Shown piece by piece: positions 37,301-47,294 of a stretch of DNA of 62,930 nt (position 1 is the first letter of the stretch; every line of letters starts with the position of its first letter). This stretch comes from Pseudomonadota bacterium (GTDB taxonomy: Bacteria; Desulfobacterota; Desulfobacteria; Desulfobacterales; Desulfolunaceae). The position numbers and the translations under genes are program-made. The DNA is taken from positions 1-62,930 of the forward strand of contig JAHIRD010000135.1 of assembly GCA_018818835.1 (NCBI GenBank), given 5' to 3'. The notes beneath the pieces are model-generated. The model was not told the DNA's origin. It ran no database searches and saw only the letters and a program-made list of their open reading frames with translations.

Positions 37301-38704
37301 TTATATACCGGCGTCGATAAATGCCTTTGCCCGTTTCAAACGGTCCAAGGCCAGAGCCTTTCCAAGAACACCCATCATTTCGAACATTCCCGGACTGACA
37401 TTTTTTCCGGAAAGGGCCACACGGACCGGATTGGCCACCTTGCCAAAGCCAATCCCCATATCATCCATAACGCCTTTGAAGGCATGCTCAAGATCGGCTT
37501 CCGCAAAGGATTCCAAGGGTTCCAATGCCTGGATAAGTCGGCCGAGGATATCGGAGGCAGGGGATTGAAAGCATTTTTGTACCGCTTTTTCATCATAAGA
37601 AGCAATATCCGTGAAGTAGAATTCCGCTCCTTCGGCCATCTCAACCAGAGTCTTACTTCGGGGAAGAAGTGTGCCAATGGCTTTCTCAAGGGTGTCAAGG
37701 TCCTGGGGATCATACCCTCTCTGGTTCATGAACGGCCGCAGCGGTTTTATAAGATCCCTGGGGTTTGATGCTTTGATGTGTTCCCCATTCAAGGCCAGAA
37801 GTTTGTTCTGGTCAAAAACGCCTGCAGAACGTCCGATATTTTTCAGATTGAATTTTTCAATCAATTCATTTCGTGTAAAAAATTCCTGATCCCCGAAGGA
37901 CCAACCCAGGCGCACCAGATAGTTGAGCATGGCATCGGGCAGAATACCCATATCCCGGAATTCGGAAACGGACATGGCTCCATGGCGTTTGCTCAGGCGT
38001 GCTTTGTCACTGCCCAGAACCATGGGGAGATGGCCATAAACCGGAAGGTCAATGCCCAGGGCCTGATAAATCATCATCTGTTTCGGGGTGTTGTTTACAT
38101 GATCATCCCCCCTTAGAACCACATTCACACCCATGGTGATGTCATCCACAGCCACAGCCAGGTTGTAGGTTGGTGATCCGTCACTGCGCTGGATAATGTA
38201 ATCATCCAACTCCGAATTCTGAAAAACAATGGTCCCCTTGACCACATCCTCAATCACGGTGGTCCCTGAAGGAGGCGCTTTTAAACGAACCACTGCGTGA
38301 TCACTGGGCGGAAGGTTCTTATCACGGCATCGACCGTCGTAACGGGGCTTTCCCCCTTCGGCCTTGGCCTTTTCCCGCATGGCATCAATTTCTTCAGGGG
38401 TACAGGTACAGTAATAGGCATGGCCCAGATCCACCAGGTTTTGAATATATTCTTTGTACAGATCATAGCGTTTGGTCTGAAAATAAGGGCCATCATCCCA
38501 ATCAATTTCCAGCCATTTCAGGGATTCGAAGATGGCATCCACGGATTCCTGGGTTGATCGTACCGCATCGGTATCCTCGATTCGTAAAATAAATTTCCCC
38601 CCAGTGTTCCGGGCATAAAGCCAGTTGAAAAGGGCCGTCCGTGCCCCCCCGACATGGAGGTAGCCTGTGGGACTGGGAGGGAAGCGAGTGATAATCTGAT
38701 CCAT
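37301..38704 (-). CDS. gltX: Glutamyl-tRNA synthetase
   Basis: A 467-residue class I synthetase that charges tRNA-Glu. The start at 38704 (MDQIITRFPPSPTG) is preferred because AAAGG lies about 10 bases upstream; an ATG at 38722 is in frame but lacks a site. The HIGH motif is the HVGG form (PSPTGYLHVGGARTA) and the KMSKS motif is ARLSKRHG. A C-terminal anticodon-binding helical domain is present at normal length. It is divergent from rpmF. Whether it is discriminating or also charges tRNA-Gln cannot be told here. Confidence 0.95.
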   Translation of the reverse strand: MDQIITRFPPSPTGYLHVGGARTALFNWLYARNTGGKFILRIEDTDAVRSTQESVDAIFESLKWLEIDWDDGPYFQTKRYDLYKEYIQNLVDLGHAYYCTCTPEEIDAMREKAKAEGGKPRYDGRCRDKNLPPSDHAVVRLKAPPSGTTVIEDVVKGTIVFQNSELDDYIIQRSDGSPTYNLAVAVDDITMGVNVVLRGDDHVNNTPKQMMIYQALGIDLPVYGHLPMVLGSDKARLSKRHGAMSVSEFRDMGILPDAMLNYLVRLGWSFGDQEFFTRNELIEKFNLKNIGRSAGVFDQNKLLALNGEHIKASNPRDLIKPLRPFMNQRGYDPQDLDTLEKAIGTLLPRSKTLVEMAEGAEFYFTDIASYDEKAVQKCFQSPASDILGRLIQALEPLESFAEADLEHAFKGVMDDMGIGFGKVANPVRVALSGKNVSPGMFEMMGVLGKALALDRLKRAKAFIDAGI

Positions 38705-38889
38705 GGTGATTTTACCTTTCATTTTTCGTTTTTTTTAACATCAAAAGGGCGCGTTTTCAAAAAAGATAATGAATTTTAAGCTCAATTTTCCGGACCTTAA
38801 ACACGCCAACATCCCTTTCGAATGTCGGTCTCAAATACCATATCGGGTTATGAATCACAAGAGAACAAAATACAAACCTGTGAATATTC

Positions 38890-38918
38890 TTGACATTCAT
38901 TTTTAAATAAAATAAATA
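38890..38918 (+). promoter_or_regulatory. Candidate sigma-70 promoter of the rpmF operon
   Basis: TTGACA at 38890-38895, a 17-base spacer and TAAATA at 38913-38918 in an AT-rich tract 70 bases before rpmF. Confidence 0.55.
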
Positions 38919-38987
38919 AGTACGGTTAATACTACTATTTGAACGTATTAAAATTATTAGAAATTTAGAATAGTTAGGAGATATTTC

Positions 38988-39170
38988 ATGCCAGTACCAA
39001 AGAGGAAGACATCCAAATCAGTTGGCCGAAAGAGACGAACCCACCAGAAAACGAGCGCACCCAACGTGTCCACGTGCTCTGAGTGCGGGGAACCCAAAGA
39101 GATGCATCGTGCCTGCAAGGCATGCGGCACTTATAAAGGACGAAAAGTAATCCAGATCGACGAAGATTAG
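38988..39170 (+). CDS. rpmF: 50S ribosomal protein L32
   Basis: A 60-residue basic protein starting [11 protein letters not shown], with four cysteines in two CxxC pairs (CSEC and CKAC), the zinc-binding form of L32. It heads the plus-strand housekeeping block. Confidence 0.97.
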   Translation: MPVPKRKTSKSVGRKRRTHQKTSAPNVSTCSECGEPKEMHRACKACGTYKGRKVIQIDED

Positions 39171-39281
39171 AAACGGAACGCTACTGTTTTGTCAAGGTCT
39201 CGCTTAATGCCTTTCGTTTCAGGGTGATAGCGATGGCCCATTCTCTGTCTTTATCATACAAAGATGGCAACAGGAAAACAG

Positions 39282-40028
39282 ATGCCGGATCAGGTCGAGC
39301 GAACTGTTGTTGTAACCGGGGGGTCACGAGGAATCGGGAAAGCCGTGTGTCTTGCTTTTGCCGATCCTCATACATCGATATGGTTTAATTATTCTTCGGA
39401 TGTCAGCGCAGCTGTTGAAACAGAAAAAATTCTTAGAGAAAAAGGTGCCCGGGCCCATGGGGTAAAGGTTGATGTCAGGTCCGAGGATCAGGTCAAAGCC
39501 TTTTTTAAAACCCTTGTGGCTGAATATGGGCGCTTGGATGTTCTGGTCAACAACGCGGGTATTACCCGTGACAACCTTCTTGTTCGTATGAAGGAAGCGG
39601 ACTGGGATGGGGTGATGGACATCAACCTGAAAGGCGCGTTTCTGTGTTCCAAGGTTGCAGCCAGGACCATGATACAGCAGCATTCCGGAAGAATAATTAA
39701 CATCACATCCCTTGTTGGGGTCACAGGCAATGCGGGGCAGTCCAATTACGTGGCTGCCAAGGCCGGTTTGATCGGCCTGACAAAAGCCCTTGCCCGGGAG
39801 CTTGCTCAAAGGAATATCACAGTGAATGCCGTTGCACCGGGGTTTATCGATACCGGGATGACCGGAATTCTGGATGAGACGGCCCGAGAACATATCCTTT
39901 CACAGATTCCCCTGGGGCGTGCGGGTTCCGCAGCTGAGGTGGCTGGAGTCGTGGAATTTTTGGCGTCGGACAAAGCAGCATACATGACCGGGCAAGTTAT
40001 CCATGTCAGCGGTGGCATGTACATATAA
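39282..40028 (+). CDS. fabG: 3-oxoacyl-[ACP] reductase
   Basis: A 248-residue short-chain dehydrogenase that reduces beta-ketoacyl-ACP with NADPH in fatty acid elongation. It has the cofactor motif TGGSRGIG, NNAGITRDN, the catalytic SLVGVTGNAGQSNYVAAK (Ser-Tyr-Lys) and the PGFIDTGMT segment. The ATG at 39282 is preferred over 39264 because AGGAAA lies just upstream. It is followed by acpP, as in many bacteria, but the usual plsX, fabH and fabF are absent from the locus. In principle it might also serve the KR-lacking mini PKS at 22311, which is speculation. Confidence 0.92.
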   Translation: MPDQVERTVVVTGGSRGIGKAVCLAFADPHTSIWFNYSSDVSAAVETEKILREKGARAHGVKVDVRSEDQVKAFFKTLVAEYGRLDVLVNNAGITRDNLLVRMKEADWDGVMDINLKGAFLCSKVAARTMIQQHSGRIINITSLVGVTGNAGQSNYVAAKAGLIGLTKALARELAQRNITVNAVAPGFIDTGMTGILDETAREHILSQIPLGRAGSAAEVAGVVEFLASDKAAYMTGQVIHVSGGMYI

Positions 40029-40046
40029 CATTGAAGGAGATCGTCC

Positions 40047-40277
40047 ATGTCTATTGAAGACAAAATTAAGAAAATTATCGCCGAAAAATTAAAAGTCGGC
40101 ATTGAAGATGTTGTACCTGAGGCCCATTTCATCAAGGATCTCGGTGCCAACTCCCTGGACATTGTGGAACTTATCATGTCCATGGAAGATATGTTCGATA
40201 TTGAAATCGAAGATGATCAGGCTGAAAAACTCATGACCGTTAAAGATGTTCTGGATTTTATCGAAACACGGGCCTGA
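40047..40277 (+). CDS. acpP: Acyl carrier protein
   Basis: A 76-residue acidic protein with the phosphopantetheine site [12 protein letters not shown]. The usual DSL is NSL here, but the serine is kept. It carries growing acyl chains for fatty acid synthesis. A good GGAGA ribosome site precedes it, 18 bases after fabG. Confidence 0.95.
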   Translation: MSIEDKIKKIIAEKLKVGIEDVVPEAHFIKDLGANSLDIVELIMSMEDMFDIEIEDDQAEKLMTVKDVLDFIETRA

Positions 40278-40312
40278 TTCGGCCGTGGGTTGCGGGACAT
40301 AGATATTTTTTT

Positions 40313-40343
40313 CAGGGTGGGGCTTTCCCGCCCTGTGTTTTAT
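40313..40343 (+). terminator. Hairpin with T-rich tail between acpP and rpiB
   Basis: Arms 40313-40321 and 40327-40335 (nine pairs, one G-U), loop GCTTT, then TGTTTTATT. It may partly terminate transcription after acpP, giving rpmF-fabG-acpP higher expression than the genes beyond. Confidence 0.6.
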
Positions 40344-40387
40344 TGGCAGACCGGACACATGTCTTTATGCCGAATTGGAGAGTACCC

Positions 40388-40846
40388 ATGGCAGACAATA
40401 ACCCTGAAACAGACAGCCCCATTATCATCGGATGTGATCATGCCGCCTATGCCCTCAAGGATAAGGTGGTGGAATACCTCCAAAGTATAGGACGTTCTGT
40501 GGAGGACGTGGGGACCCATGGTCCTTCCTCGGTTAATTATACCGATTACGGCATGAAGGTTGCCTCGGCAATATCCTCTGGAAAAAATAAATGCGGTATT
40601 CTGATTTGCGGCACTGGCCTTGGCATGTCCATGATTGCCAATCGCTATCCCAATGTTCGGGCGGCACTTTGCAGCGAATCATTTTCAGCCCGGATGAGCC
40701 GGCTCCATAATAACGCAAATATCCTTGTCATGGGTGCCAGAGTGATCGGTGAGTCCCTGGCCCTTGATATGGTAAGGATCTGGCTTGAAACACCCTTTGA
40801 GGGAGGGCGGCACCTTGAACGAATTCAGATGTTTGAAACCCTTTGA
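40388..40846 (+). CDS. rpiB: Ribose 5-phosphate isomerase B
   Basis: A 152-residue RpiB/LacA-type isomerase interconverting ribose 5-phosphate and ribulose 5-phosphate, the latter also being the RibBA substrate encoded downstream. It has the opening IIIGCDHAAYALKDKV, the active-site Cys loop CGTGLGMSMIANR, and HNNANILVMGARVIG. The start at 40388 has GGAG 8 bases upstream. Confidence 0.93.
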   Translation: MADNNPETDSPIIIGCDHAAYALKDKVVEYLQSIGRSVEDVGTHGPSSVNYTDYGMKVASAISSGKNKCGILICGTGLGMSMIANRYPNVRAALCSESFSARMSRLHNNANILVMGARVIGESLALDMVRIWLETPFEGGRHLERIQMFETL

Positions 40847-40990
40847 TCCTATTCGTTCAAAACGTGTTTATACCCTTTACATCATGAACCAAAAGGCATA
40901 AGAGATCATCCAAAAAAGGAATAAACCACTCGGGTTGTTTATTCTTCGTTTTTGGTGATCCGTAAAATCATATTTTTAAGGAATATCATA

Positions 40991-42244
40991 GTGAATTCAG
41001 AACATATCAGAAAAGTTGACCCTGAAATAGCGGCGGCAATAGACGGTGAAATTGCGCGACAACAGAACAACCTCGAACTGATTGCATCGGAAAATGTCAT
41101 CAGCCCGGCTGTCATGGAAGCCATGGGGTCTGTCCTTTCAAACAAATATGCAGAAGGATATCCGGGCAAACGGTTTTATGGCGGCTGCCATTTTGTGGAT
41201 GACGTTGAAACCATTGCCATTCAAAGGGCCAATGAGGTTTACGGGTCGGTCTATGCCAATGTGCAGGCCCATTCGGGTTCCCAGGCGAACATGGCAGCCC
41301 TTTTCGGATTTCTTGAACCTGGCGACACCGTGCTGGGAATGGACCTGAACCATGGCGGGCACCTGACCCATGGAAGTCCTGCCAATTTTTCAGGGAAACT
41401 ATTCAATTTCAAACACTATGGCGTGAACCCCGATACAAAAATGATCGATTTTGATATCGTGCGTGCCCTGGCCGAAGAACACAAACCCAAAATGATTGTT
41501 GTGGGGGCCAGTTCTTATCCCCGTATTCTTGATTTTAAATCATTTTCAGAGATTGCCAAATCCGTGGATGCCCTTTTGATGGTGGATATGGCCCACATTG
41601 CGGGTCTGATTGCAGGGGGTGCACACCCCAATCCCGTGCCCTATGCAGATATTGTCACCACCACCACCCATAAAACCCTGAGGGGGCCAAGGGGCGGTCT
41701 GATCGTTTCAGGGCGTGACCTGACATCCATCATGAACAAACAGATTTTTCCCGGAATCCAGGGTGGCCCTCTGATGCATGTGATTGCGGCCAAGGCCATT
41801 GCCCTCAAAGAAGCCTCAACACCTGAATTCAAAGTCTATCAGGCCAATATTGTCAAGAATGCCAAAACCCTGTCCCTGGCCCTGATGGACAAAGGCTTTG
41901 AACTTGTTTCCGGCGGAACGGACAACCACCTGATGCTTATTGACCTGTCCAACCGGAGAATCACCGGAAAAGAAGCCGAAACCGTGCTGGACCTTGCGGG
42001 AATCACAGCGAACAAAAACGTGATCCCCTATGACAAGAGAGGCCCTGTGACCACCAGCGGTGTGCGTGTGGGAACCCCGGTTCTCACCACCCGGGGTATG
42101 GGTGAAAATGAAATGCATCTGGTGGCGGATCTGATCCACGACACAATCAAATTCAGAGACAAGCCCGAAACCATTTCAAAAATCAGGGAAAAAGTCCGTG
42201 AACTCTGTGCGGCATTCCCGCTTTTCACCGACATGAAAGGATAA
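40991..42244 (+). CDS. glyA: Serine hydroxymethyltransferase
   Basis: A 417-residue PLP enzyme interconverting serine and glycine with transfer of a one-carbon unit to tetrahydrofolate. A GTG start at 40991 is chosen: AAGGA at 40978-40982 is 8 bases away and the product then begins close to the conserved [10 protein letters not shown] segment. The PLP lysine is in [14 protein letters not shown]. All expected blocks are present, including [14 protein letters not shown]. Confidence 0.95.
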   Translation: MNSEHIRKVDPEIAAAIDGEIARQQNNLELIASENVISPAVMEAMGSVLSNKYAEGYPGKRFYGGCHFVDDVETIAIQRANEVYGSVYANVQAHSGSQANMAALFGFLEPGDTVLGMDLNHGGHLTHGSPANFSGKLFNFKHYGVNPDTKMIDFDIVRALAEEHKPKMIVVGASSYPRILDFKSFSEIAKSVDALLMVDMAHIAGLIAGGAHPNPVPYADIVTTTTHKTLRGPRGGLIVSGRDLTSIMNKQIFPGIQGGPLMHVIAAKAIALKEASTPEFKVYQANIVKNAKTLSLALMDKGFELVSGGTDNHLMLIDLSNRRITGKEAETVLDLAGITANKNVIPYDKRGPVTTSGVRVGTPVLTTRGMGENEMHLVADLIHDTIKFRDKPETISKIREKVRELCAAFPLFTDMKG

Positions 42245-42247
42245 GCC

Positions 42248-42706
42248 ATGACCCAAAAAGCCGAACGTCCGTCCTTTATCACCTATTTCATGGATATTAC
42301 GGAATTGGTTGCCAAGCGCTCCACATGTACCCGGCGGGCTGTGGGGGCTGTGTTGGTCAAGGACAAACGGCTTTTGTCAACAGGTTACAACGGCGCTCCG
42401 TCCGGAATTACCCATTGTTCCGAAACCGGGTGCCTTCGGGAAAAGATGAATGTGCCCTCCGGGGAGCGGCATGAACTCTGCCGGGGTATCCATGCAGAAC
42501 AGAACGCAATCATCCAGGCGGCTTATTACGGGGTATCCATCAAAGGGTCTACCCTTTTCTGTACCAATCTCCCTTGCTCTATCTGTGCCAAAATGCTGAT
42601 CAACTCAGGCATTAAAACCATATATTACAAATCCGGCTACGCCGATCCTCTGTCCAGTGAAATGATGAAGGAAGCCGGACTTGAGGTGATCAGAGTTAAC
42701 GATTAA
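42248..42706 (+). CDS. Deoxycytidylate (dCMP) deaminase
   Basis: A 152-residue zinc deaminase of the ComEB/dCMP deaminase family converting dCMP to dUMP for dTMP synthesis. Zinc and catalytic residues are visible in HAEQNAI and PCSICAK, with extra cysteines ([10 protein letters not shown]) characteristic of dCMP deaminases. It starts 3 bases after glyA, whose folate product supports the next dTMP step. Confidence 0.93.
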   Translation: MTQKAERPSFITYFMDITELVAKRSTCTRRAVGAVLVKDKRLLSTGYNGAPSGITHCSETGCLREKMNVPSGERHELCRGIHAEQNAIIQAAYYGVSIKGSTLFCTNLPCSICAKMLINSGIKTIYYKSGYADPLSSEMMKEAGLEVIRVND

Positions 42707-42720
42707 TCAGGGGGAATGCC

Positions 42721-43176
42721 ATGAAATGTCCATACTGTTCAGAGCTTGATAACAAGGTGATTGATTCCAGACTCAGTAAAGACGGGCATGTGATAAGACG
42801 GCGCCGGGAATGTCTTGATTGTGCCCAGCGTTTCACAACCTATGAGCATGTTGAAAAAATATCCGTCATGATCGTCAAAAAAGACGGACGGCGGGAGGAG
42901 TTCAACAGAGATAAGGTCAAGGCAGGTATTTTCAGGGCCTGTGAAAAACTGGATATCAGCGTTAACGTGATTGAAGAATTTCTGGATGATCTGGAAAAGG
43001 ATTTGAGGGAGACCGGTGAAAAAGAGATTTCCTCCCAGGTGATCGGAGAGCGGGTGATGAAAAAACTGCACAAGCTCAACGACATAGCCTATGTCCGTTT
43101 TGCCTCGGTCTACAGGGAATTCAAAGATGTCAACGACTTCGTGCAGGAGCTTAAAAGTCTTCTGACCACCAAATAA
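42721..43176 (+). CDS. nrdR: Transcriptional repressor NrdR
   Basis: A 151-residue nucleotide-sensing repressor of ribonucleotide reductase genes. The N-terminal zinc ribbon has CPYC and CLDC, the basic RRRREC patch binds DNA, and the ATP-cone domain follows (VKKDGRREEFNRDKV). Length and motifs are canonical. No NrdR box search was possible by eye for distant targets. Confidence 0.96.
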   Translation: MKCPYCSELDNKVIDSRLSKDGHVIRRRRECLDCAQRFTTYEHVEKISVMIVKKDGRREEFNRDKVKAGIFRACEKLDISVNVIEEFLDDLEKDLRETGEKEISSQVIGERVMKKLHKLNDIAYVRFASVYREFKDVNDFVQELKSLLTTK

Positions 43177-43198
43177 ATTCAGAAGAACCGGAGTCCCC

Positions 43199-44332
43199 AT
43201 GGATGACACATTTTATATGGAGATGGCCCTTTCTCTGGCTGAAAAGGGAAAAGGATTCACATCACCCAACCCCATGGTCGGAGCTGTTGTGGTCAAGGAC
43301 GGCACCATTGTGGGCAAGGGCTTTCATGAAGTTTACGGAGGCCCCCACGCCGAGGTCCACGCCATTGACCATGCCGGTTCCCAGGCCCGGGGAGCCACCT
43401 TGTATGTCACACTGGAACCCTGCAATCATACCGGAAAAACCCCGCCCTGCACCCATAAGATTCTCGAAGCCGGCATCACTGAGGTCGTCATGGCCATGGC
43501 CGATCCCAATCCCTTAGCCTCCGGAGGTGCAGATTTTTTACGGCAGAAGGGTGTCCGGGTACGGCAAGGGGTGTGTGAGGATCAGTCACGTCGACTCAAC
43601 GAAATTTTTATCACCTATGCCACCACAAAAAAACCCTTTGTCATTCTGAAATACGCATCCACCCTTGATGGCCGCATCGCAACCCGCACGGGGGATTCTA
43701 AATGGATATCCGGTCCGGTGTCCCGGGCCTACACCCACGAGATCCGTCATCTGGTGGACGGGATCATGGTGGGCATGGGAACGATTCTGGCCGATGACCC
43801 CAGCCTGACCACCCGCATCGCGGGTTTTAAAGGCAGAGACCCCAGGCGTATCATCCTGGATACGGGTCTTCGAATTCCGGAAAACGCCAAGATCTTGCAC
43901 CTTGAATCCGATTCTGATACGATACTCGTTTCCGGTCTTCAAGCCCAGGAGGACCCGCATCGCCTGGACAAGAAGAGACGCCTTGAGAAAAGGGGTGTCA
44001 CGGTTCTTGAGGTCCCCATGAAAAACGGGCTGATCGACCTGGATAAGCTGATGGGCATTCTGGGGTCCATGGGTATTTCCAGTCTGTTGATCGAGGGGGG
44101 CAGTCGGGTCCTGTCCGAGGCACTTCAGGCAGGCATTGTGAACAAAGTCATGTTGTTTTACGCACCAAAACTTCTGGGCGGAGATGACGGAGCTCCGGTT
44201 TGCAAAGGAAAAGGCCCGGAAATGATGAAAGATGCCATCGGTCTTGAGCATATGACGTTTCGCCCCATGGGTGAAGATCTTATGATTGAGGCCTATGTGA
44301 CACCGTCCGTATCCAAGGACACAGTGTATTGA
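43199..44332 (+). CDS. ribD: Riboflavin biosynthesis deaminase/reductase
   Basis: A 377-residue bifunctional enzyme. The N-terminal deaminase has zinc ligands in PHAEVHAI and EPCNHTGKTPPC. The C-terminal reductase has KYASTLDGRIAT, a substrate/NADPH region GIMVGMGTILADDP, and LLIEGGSRVL. It carries out the second and third steps from GTP toward riboflavin. It is first of the contiguous ribD-ribE-ribBA-ribH set. No FMN riboswitch is seen before it; the set is embedded in a longer operon. Confidence 0.95.
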   Translation: MDDTFYMEMALSLAEKGKGFTSPNPMVGAVVVKDGTIVGKGFHEVYGGPHAEVHAIDHAGSQARGATLYVTLEPCNHTGKTPPCTHKILEAGITEVVMAMADPNPLASGGADFLRQKGVRVRQGVCEDQSRRLNEIFITYATTKKPFVILKYASTLDGRIATRTGDSKWISGPVSRAYTHEIRHLVDGIMVGMGTILADDPSLTTRIAGFKGRDPRRIILDTGLRIPENAKILHLESDSDTILVSGLQAQEDPHRLDKKRRLEKRGVTVLEVPMKNGLIDLDKLMGILGSMGISSLLIEGGSRVLSEALQAGIVNKVMLFYAPKLLGGDDGAPVCKGKGPEMMKDAIGLEHMTFRPMGEDLMIEAYVTPSVSKDTVY

Positions 44333-44358
44333 CCAGTGAGGGGGCTTAGTAGAAAACG

Positions 44359-45030
44359 ATGTTTACAGGTATCATAGAAGGTTTCGGAACATTTCGATCC
44401 ATCCGTCCAGCCGGGCTGGGTACCCGTTTTGCAATCGAATCGGATTTCCCACTGGACCAGACGAAAATCGGAGACAGCATCGCCGTCAATGGTGCCTGTC
44501 TGACCGCTGTGACATTGAACGGCCGGCGGTTCGAGGTGGACGTGGCTCCTGAAACACTCGCCAAAACAACCTTTTCCCAGGCACGTGTGGGCGACCGGGT
44601 TAATCTGGAACGTGCCTTAAGACTATCGGACAGACTGGACGGCCATCTTGTGTCCGGACACATAGACGGAACAGGCGTCATGACCGCCAAAGAGACCTTG
44701 AGCAATGCCGTCATCGTTACAGTCAGCCTGCCGCCCGAACTTCTCCGTTACATGATTCTTAAAGGGTCTGTTGCCATTGACGGAATCAGTCTTACTATAA
44801 ACAAACTGAATACGGATTCCATTGAGTTGAGCATCATTCCGCATACAGCCAAGATAACCAGCATCGGTTTTAAAAAACCCGGGGACAGAGTGAACATCGA
44901 AACCGATGTGATCGGTAAATATGTTGAAATATTCGTGACCGGAAAAAACCAGGGTCCAGGTAGGTCAGATTCCAAGGGATCGATATCGGGCCTGGATAAA
45001 TCATTTTTATTAAAAACAGGGTTTCTCTGA
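44359..45030 (+). CDS. ribE: Riboflavin synthase, alpha chain
   Basis: A 223-residue protein with two homologous lumazine-binding barrels: MFTGIIEGFGTF with DSIAVNGACLTAV in the first, and VSGHIDGTG with GSVAIDGISLTIN in the second. It dismutates two lumazine molecules into riboflavin and the pyrimidinedione. It lies in the ribD-ribE-ribBA-ribH order. Confidence 0.95.
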   Translation: MFTGIIEGFGTFRSIRPAGLGTRFAIESDFPLDQTKIGDSIAVNGACLTAVTLNGRRFEVDVAPETLAKTTFSQARVGDRVNLERALRLSDRLDGHLVSGHIDGTGVMTAKETLSNAVIVTVSLPPELLRYMILKGSVAIDGISLTINKLNTDSIELSIIPHTAKITSIGFKKPGDRVNIETDVIGKYVEIFVTGKNQGPGRSDSKGSISGLDKSFLLKTGFL

Positions 45031-45107
45031 TCAGTCTGATCAGCAGGAGTTCGTGTTTGTCTGCCGGATATACCGGCACGTTAAAGGATTAAAGGAGTTT
45101 GCACGTC

Positions 45108-46322
45108 ATGCCAATTATAACCATAGAACAGGCGATCAAAGACATCAAAGAAGGACGCATGGTGATCCTTGTGGATGATGAAGACAGGGAGAACGAAGGG
45201 GATCTGACCATGGCGGCCGAAGCCGTGACACCCGATGCCATCAATTTCATGGCCCGATTCGGCAGGGGCCTGATCTGCCTGCCCATGTCCGGCGATATGT
45301 GTGATGCCCTTGACCTGCCCATGATGGTCAGCGATAACACATCCCAGTTCGGAACCGGTTTCACCGTATCCATCGAAGCCAAAAAAGGTGTCACCACCGG
45401 TATTTCCGCCGCTGACCGTTCCACCACCATCCATGCCGCCATTGCTGACAACGCCAAACCCTCGGATCTGGCACGGCCTGGGCATATCTTTCCTTTACGG
45501 GCACGAAGCGGCGGTGTCATGGTTCGTGTGGGACAGACCGAAGGCTCCGTGGATCTGGCACGCCTGGCCGGATTGAAACCGGCTGCTGTGATCTGTGAAG
45601 TCATGGATGATGACGGCACCATGGCCCGCATTCCTTCCCTGGAAAAATTCAGCGAAACCCACAACATCGGCATCTGCACCGTGGCTGATCTTGTGGAATA
45701 CCGCATGAAAAAAGAATCCTTTGTCCGTGTGGCTGCCGAGACTGTCATTCCCACCAAATTCGGAGGGGATGTCCGGGTTATTGCCTATGAAAACGATCTT
45801 GACAATCTCACCCATGTTGCCCTTGTCAAAGGTGAAATTGATCCTGAAAAACCCATCCTGGTCAGGGTTCATTCCGAATGCATGACCGGTGATATTTTCG
45901 GCTCGTTGAAATGCGATTGCAGGGACCAGCTTCACAAAGCCCTGGAGATGATCGACAAAGAGGGCTCGGGCGTACTTCTCTATCTCCGTCAGGAAGGACG
46001 GGGTATCGGCCTTGTCAACAAGCTCAAGGCCTATGAACTCCAGCGCCAGGGCTATGACACGGTGGAAGCCAATGAAAAGCTTGGTTTTGATGCCGACATG
46101 AGGGATTACGGTGTGGGTGCCCAGATGCTTGTGGACCTGGGTGTTAAAAAAATGCGGCTGATGACCAACAACCCGAAAAAAATGATCGGGCTTGAAGGTT
46201 ACGGACTTTCTGTGGTCGAACAATGCCCCATCGAAGTTGCGACCAACAAGCATAATATCGGTTATCTTGAATGCAAGAGATTGAAAATGGGTCACCTTTT
46301 AAAAGTTGAAAAAACCAAATAA
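45108..46322 (+). CDS. ribBA: Bifunctional DHBP synthase / GTP cyclohydrolase II
   Basis: A 404-residue fusion. The N-terminal half makes 3,4-dihydroxy-2-butanone 4-phosphate from ribulose 5-phosphate (DDEDRENEGDL acidic loop, RSGGVMVR region). The C-terminal half opens GTP, with the zinc site CMTGDIFGSLKCDC and the motif LRQEGRGIGL. The ATG at 45108 is used, with AAAGGAG at 45091-45097; a TTG at 45099 is in frame. Both catalytic halves look complete. A 6-bp hairpin lies just upstream (45062-45078). Confidence 0.95.
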   Translation: MPIITIEQAIKDIKEGRMVILVDDEDRENEGDLTMAAEAVTPDAINFMARFGRGLICLPMSGDMCDALDLPMMVSDNTSQFGTGFTVSIEAKKGVTTGISAADRSTTIHAAIADNAKPSDLARPGHIFPLRARSGGVMVRVGQTEGSVDLARLAGLKPAAVICEVMDDDGTMARIPSLEKFSETHNIGICTVADLVEYRMKKESFVRVAAETVIPTKFGGDVRVIAYENDLDNLTHVALVKGEIDPEKPILVRVHSECMTGDIFGSLKCDCRDQLHKALEMIDKEGSGVLLYLRQEGRGIGLVNKLKAYELQRQGYDTVEANEKLGFDADMRDYGVGAQMLVDLGVKKMRLMTNNPKKMIGLEGYGLSVVEQCPIEVATNKHNIGYLECKRLKMGHLLKVEKTK

Positions 46323-46367
46323 AGGCCCTTTTTAGTTTTTGTTAATCCTGAAAAAAGAGGAAACGTT

Positions 46368-46832
46368 ATGCCCAATATCATTGAGGCCTCCCTGAATGCC
46401 CAAGGGAAAAAATTTGCCATTGTTGTCAGCCGTTTTAACGACTTTATTACGGATCGACTTACCGGTGGGGCGGTTGATGCCCTTGTCCGGAGCGGAGCGG
46501 CCGATACAAACATCGACATTATCAAGGTGCCCGGGGCCTTTGAAATTCCCCTTCTGGCAAAAAAAGCAGCCGTATCGAACAAATACGATGCTGTGATCTG
46601 TCTGGGAGCAGTGATCCGTGGGGCTACCCCCCATTTTGATTACGTGTGTTCCGAAGTCACCAAGGGCGTGGCCATGGTCAGCATGGAATCGTCTATTCCC
46701 GTCATTTACGGTGTGGTAACCACGGATACCATCGAACAAGCCATTGAACGAGCCGGAACAAAGGCTGGGAACAAGGGCTGGGATGCTGCAATTTCAGCCA
46801 TTGAAATGGCAAACCTGATGGCACTTGTTTAA
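46368..46832 (+). CDS. ribH: 6,7-dimethyl-8-ribityllumazine synthase
   Basis: A 154-residue protein that condenses the RibD and RibB products. Landmarks are [20 protein letters not shown], and [21 protein letters not shown] with the catalytic His. A RGGAAA-type ribosome site precedes it. Confidence 0.96.
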   Translation: MPNIIEASLNAQGKKFAIVVSRFNDFITDRLTGGAVDALVRSGAADTNIDIIKVPGAFEIPLLAKKAAVSNKYDAVICLGAVIRGATPHFDYVCSEVTKGVAMVSMESSIPVIYGVVTTDTIEQAIERAGTKAGNKGWDAAISAIEMANLMALV

Positions 46833-46850
46833 GTAAGGGAGTCACGATTT

Positions 46851-47270
46851 ATGGGATATCGGCGCAGTTCTCGTGAACTAGCCATGCAGGCTCTTTACTA
46901 TATTGATATGGGAAAAAATGATCAGGAACGTGCATTTCGTCTTTTCTGCATCAATTTCGAGCCCTCGGATGATGTTATGCCTTTTTTTCAGCAGCTGGTC
47001 AAAGGCACCCTGGAACACAGAGACAAAATCGACAGGAAGATTGAAACCTTTTCCAGCAACTGGAAATTGTCCCGGATGTCCGGGGTTGATCGAAACGTGA
47101 TTCGTATTGCCGTGTATGAACTGATGTTCTGCCACGACATACCCTCAAAGGTCTCCATCAACGAGGCCATTGATATCGGAAAAAAATACGGCACCGCTGA
47201 TTCCGGAGCCTTCATCAACGGAATCCTCGACGCCATATCCATTGATATTGATAAAGCGGTTTTAAGTTAA
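46851..47270 (+). CDS. nusB: Transcription antitermination factor NusB
   Basis: A 139-residue all-helical RNA-binding protein needed for antitermination in rRNA operons. It has the opening RRSSRELAMQALYYID and the C-terminal DIPSKVSINEAIDIGKKYG and FINGILD segments. It follows ribH closely, a widely conserved pairing. Confidence 0.94.
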   Translation: MGYRRSSRELAMQALYYIDMGKNDQERAFRLFCINFEPSDDVMPFFQQLVKGTLEHRDKIDRKIETFSSNWKLSRMSGVDRNVIRIAVYELMFCHDIPSKVSINEAIDIGKKYGTADSGAFINGILDAISIDIDKAVLS

Positions 47271-47294
47271 CACGGAACCAGACAGGAGGCTCTT

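Noticed and set aside
43177-43198. FMN riboswitch before the riboflavin genes
   Set aside because: Only 22 bases separate nrdR and ribD; there is no room for the structure and no conserved FMN-box bases were seen.
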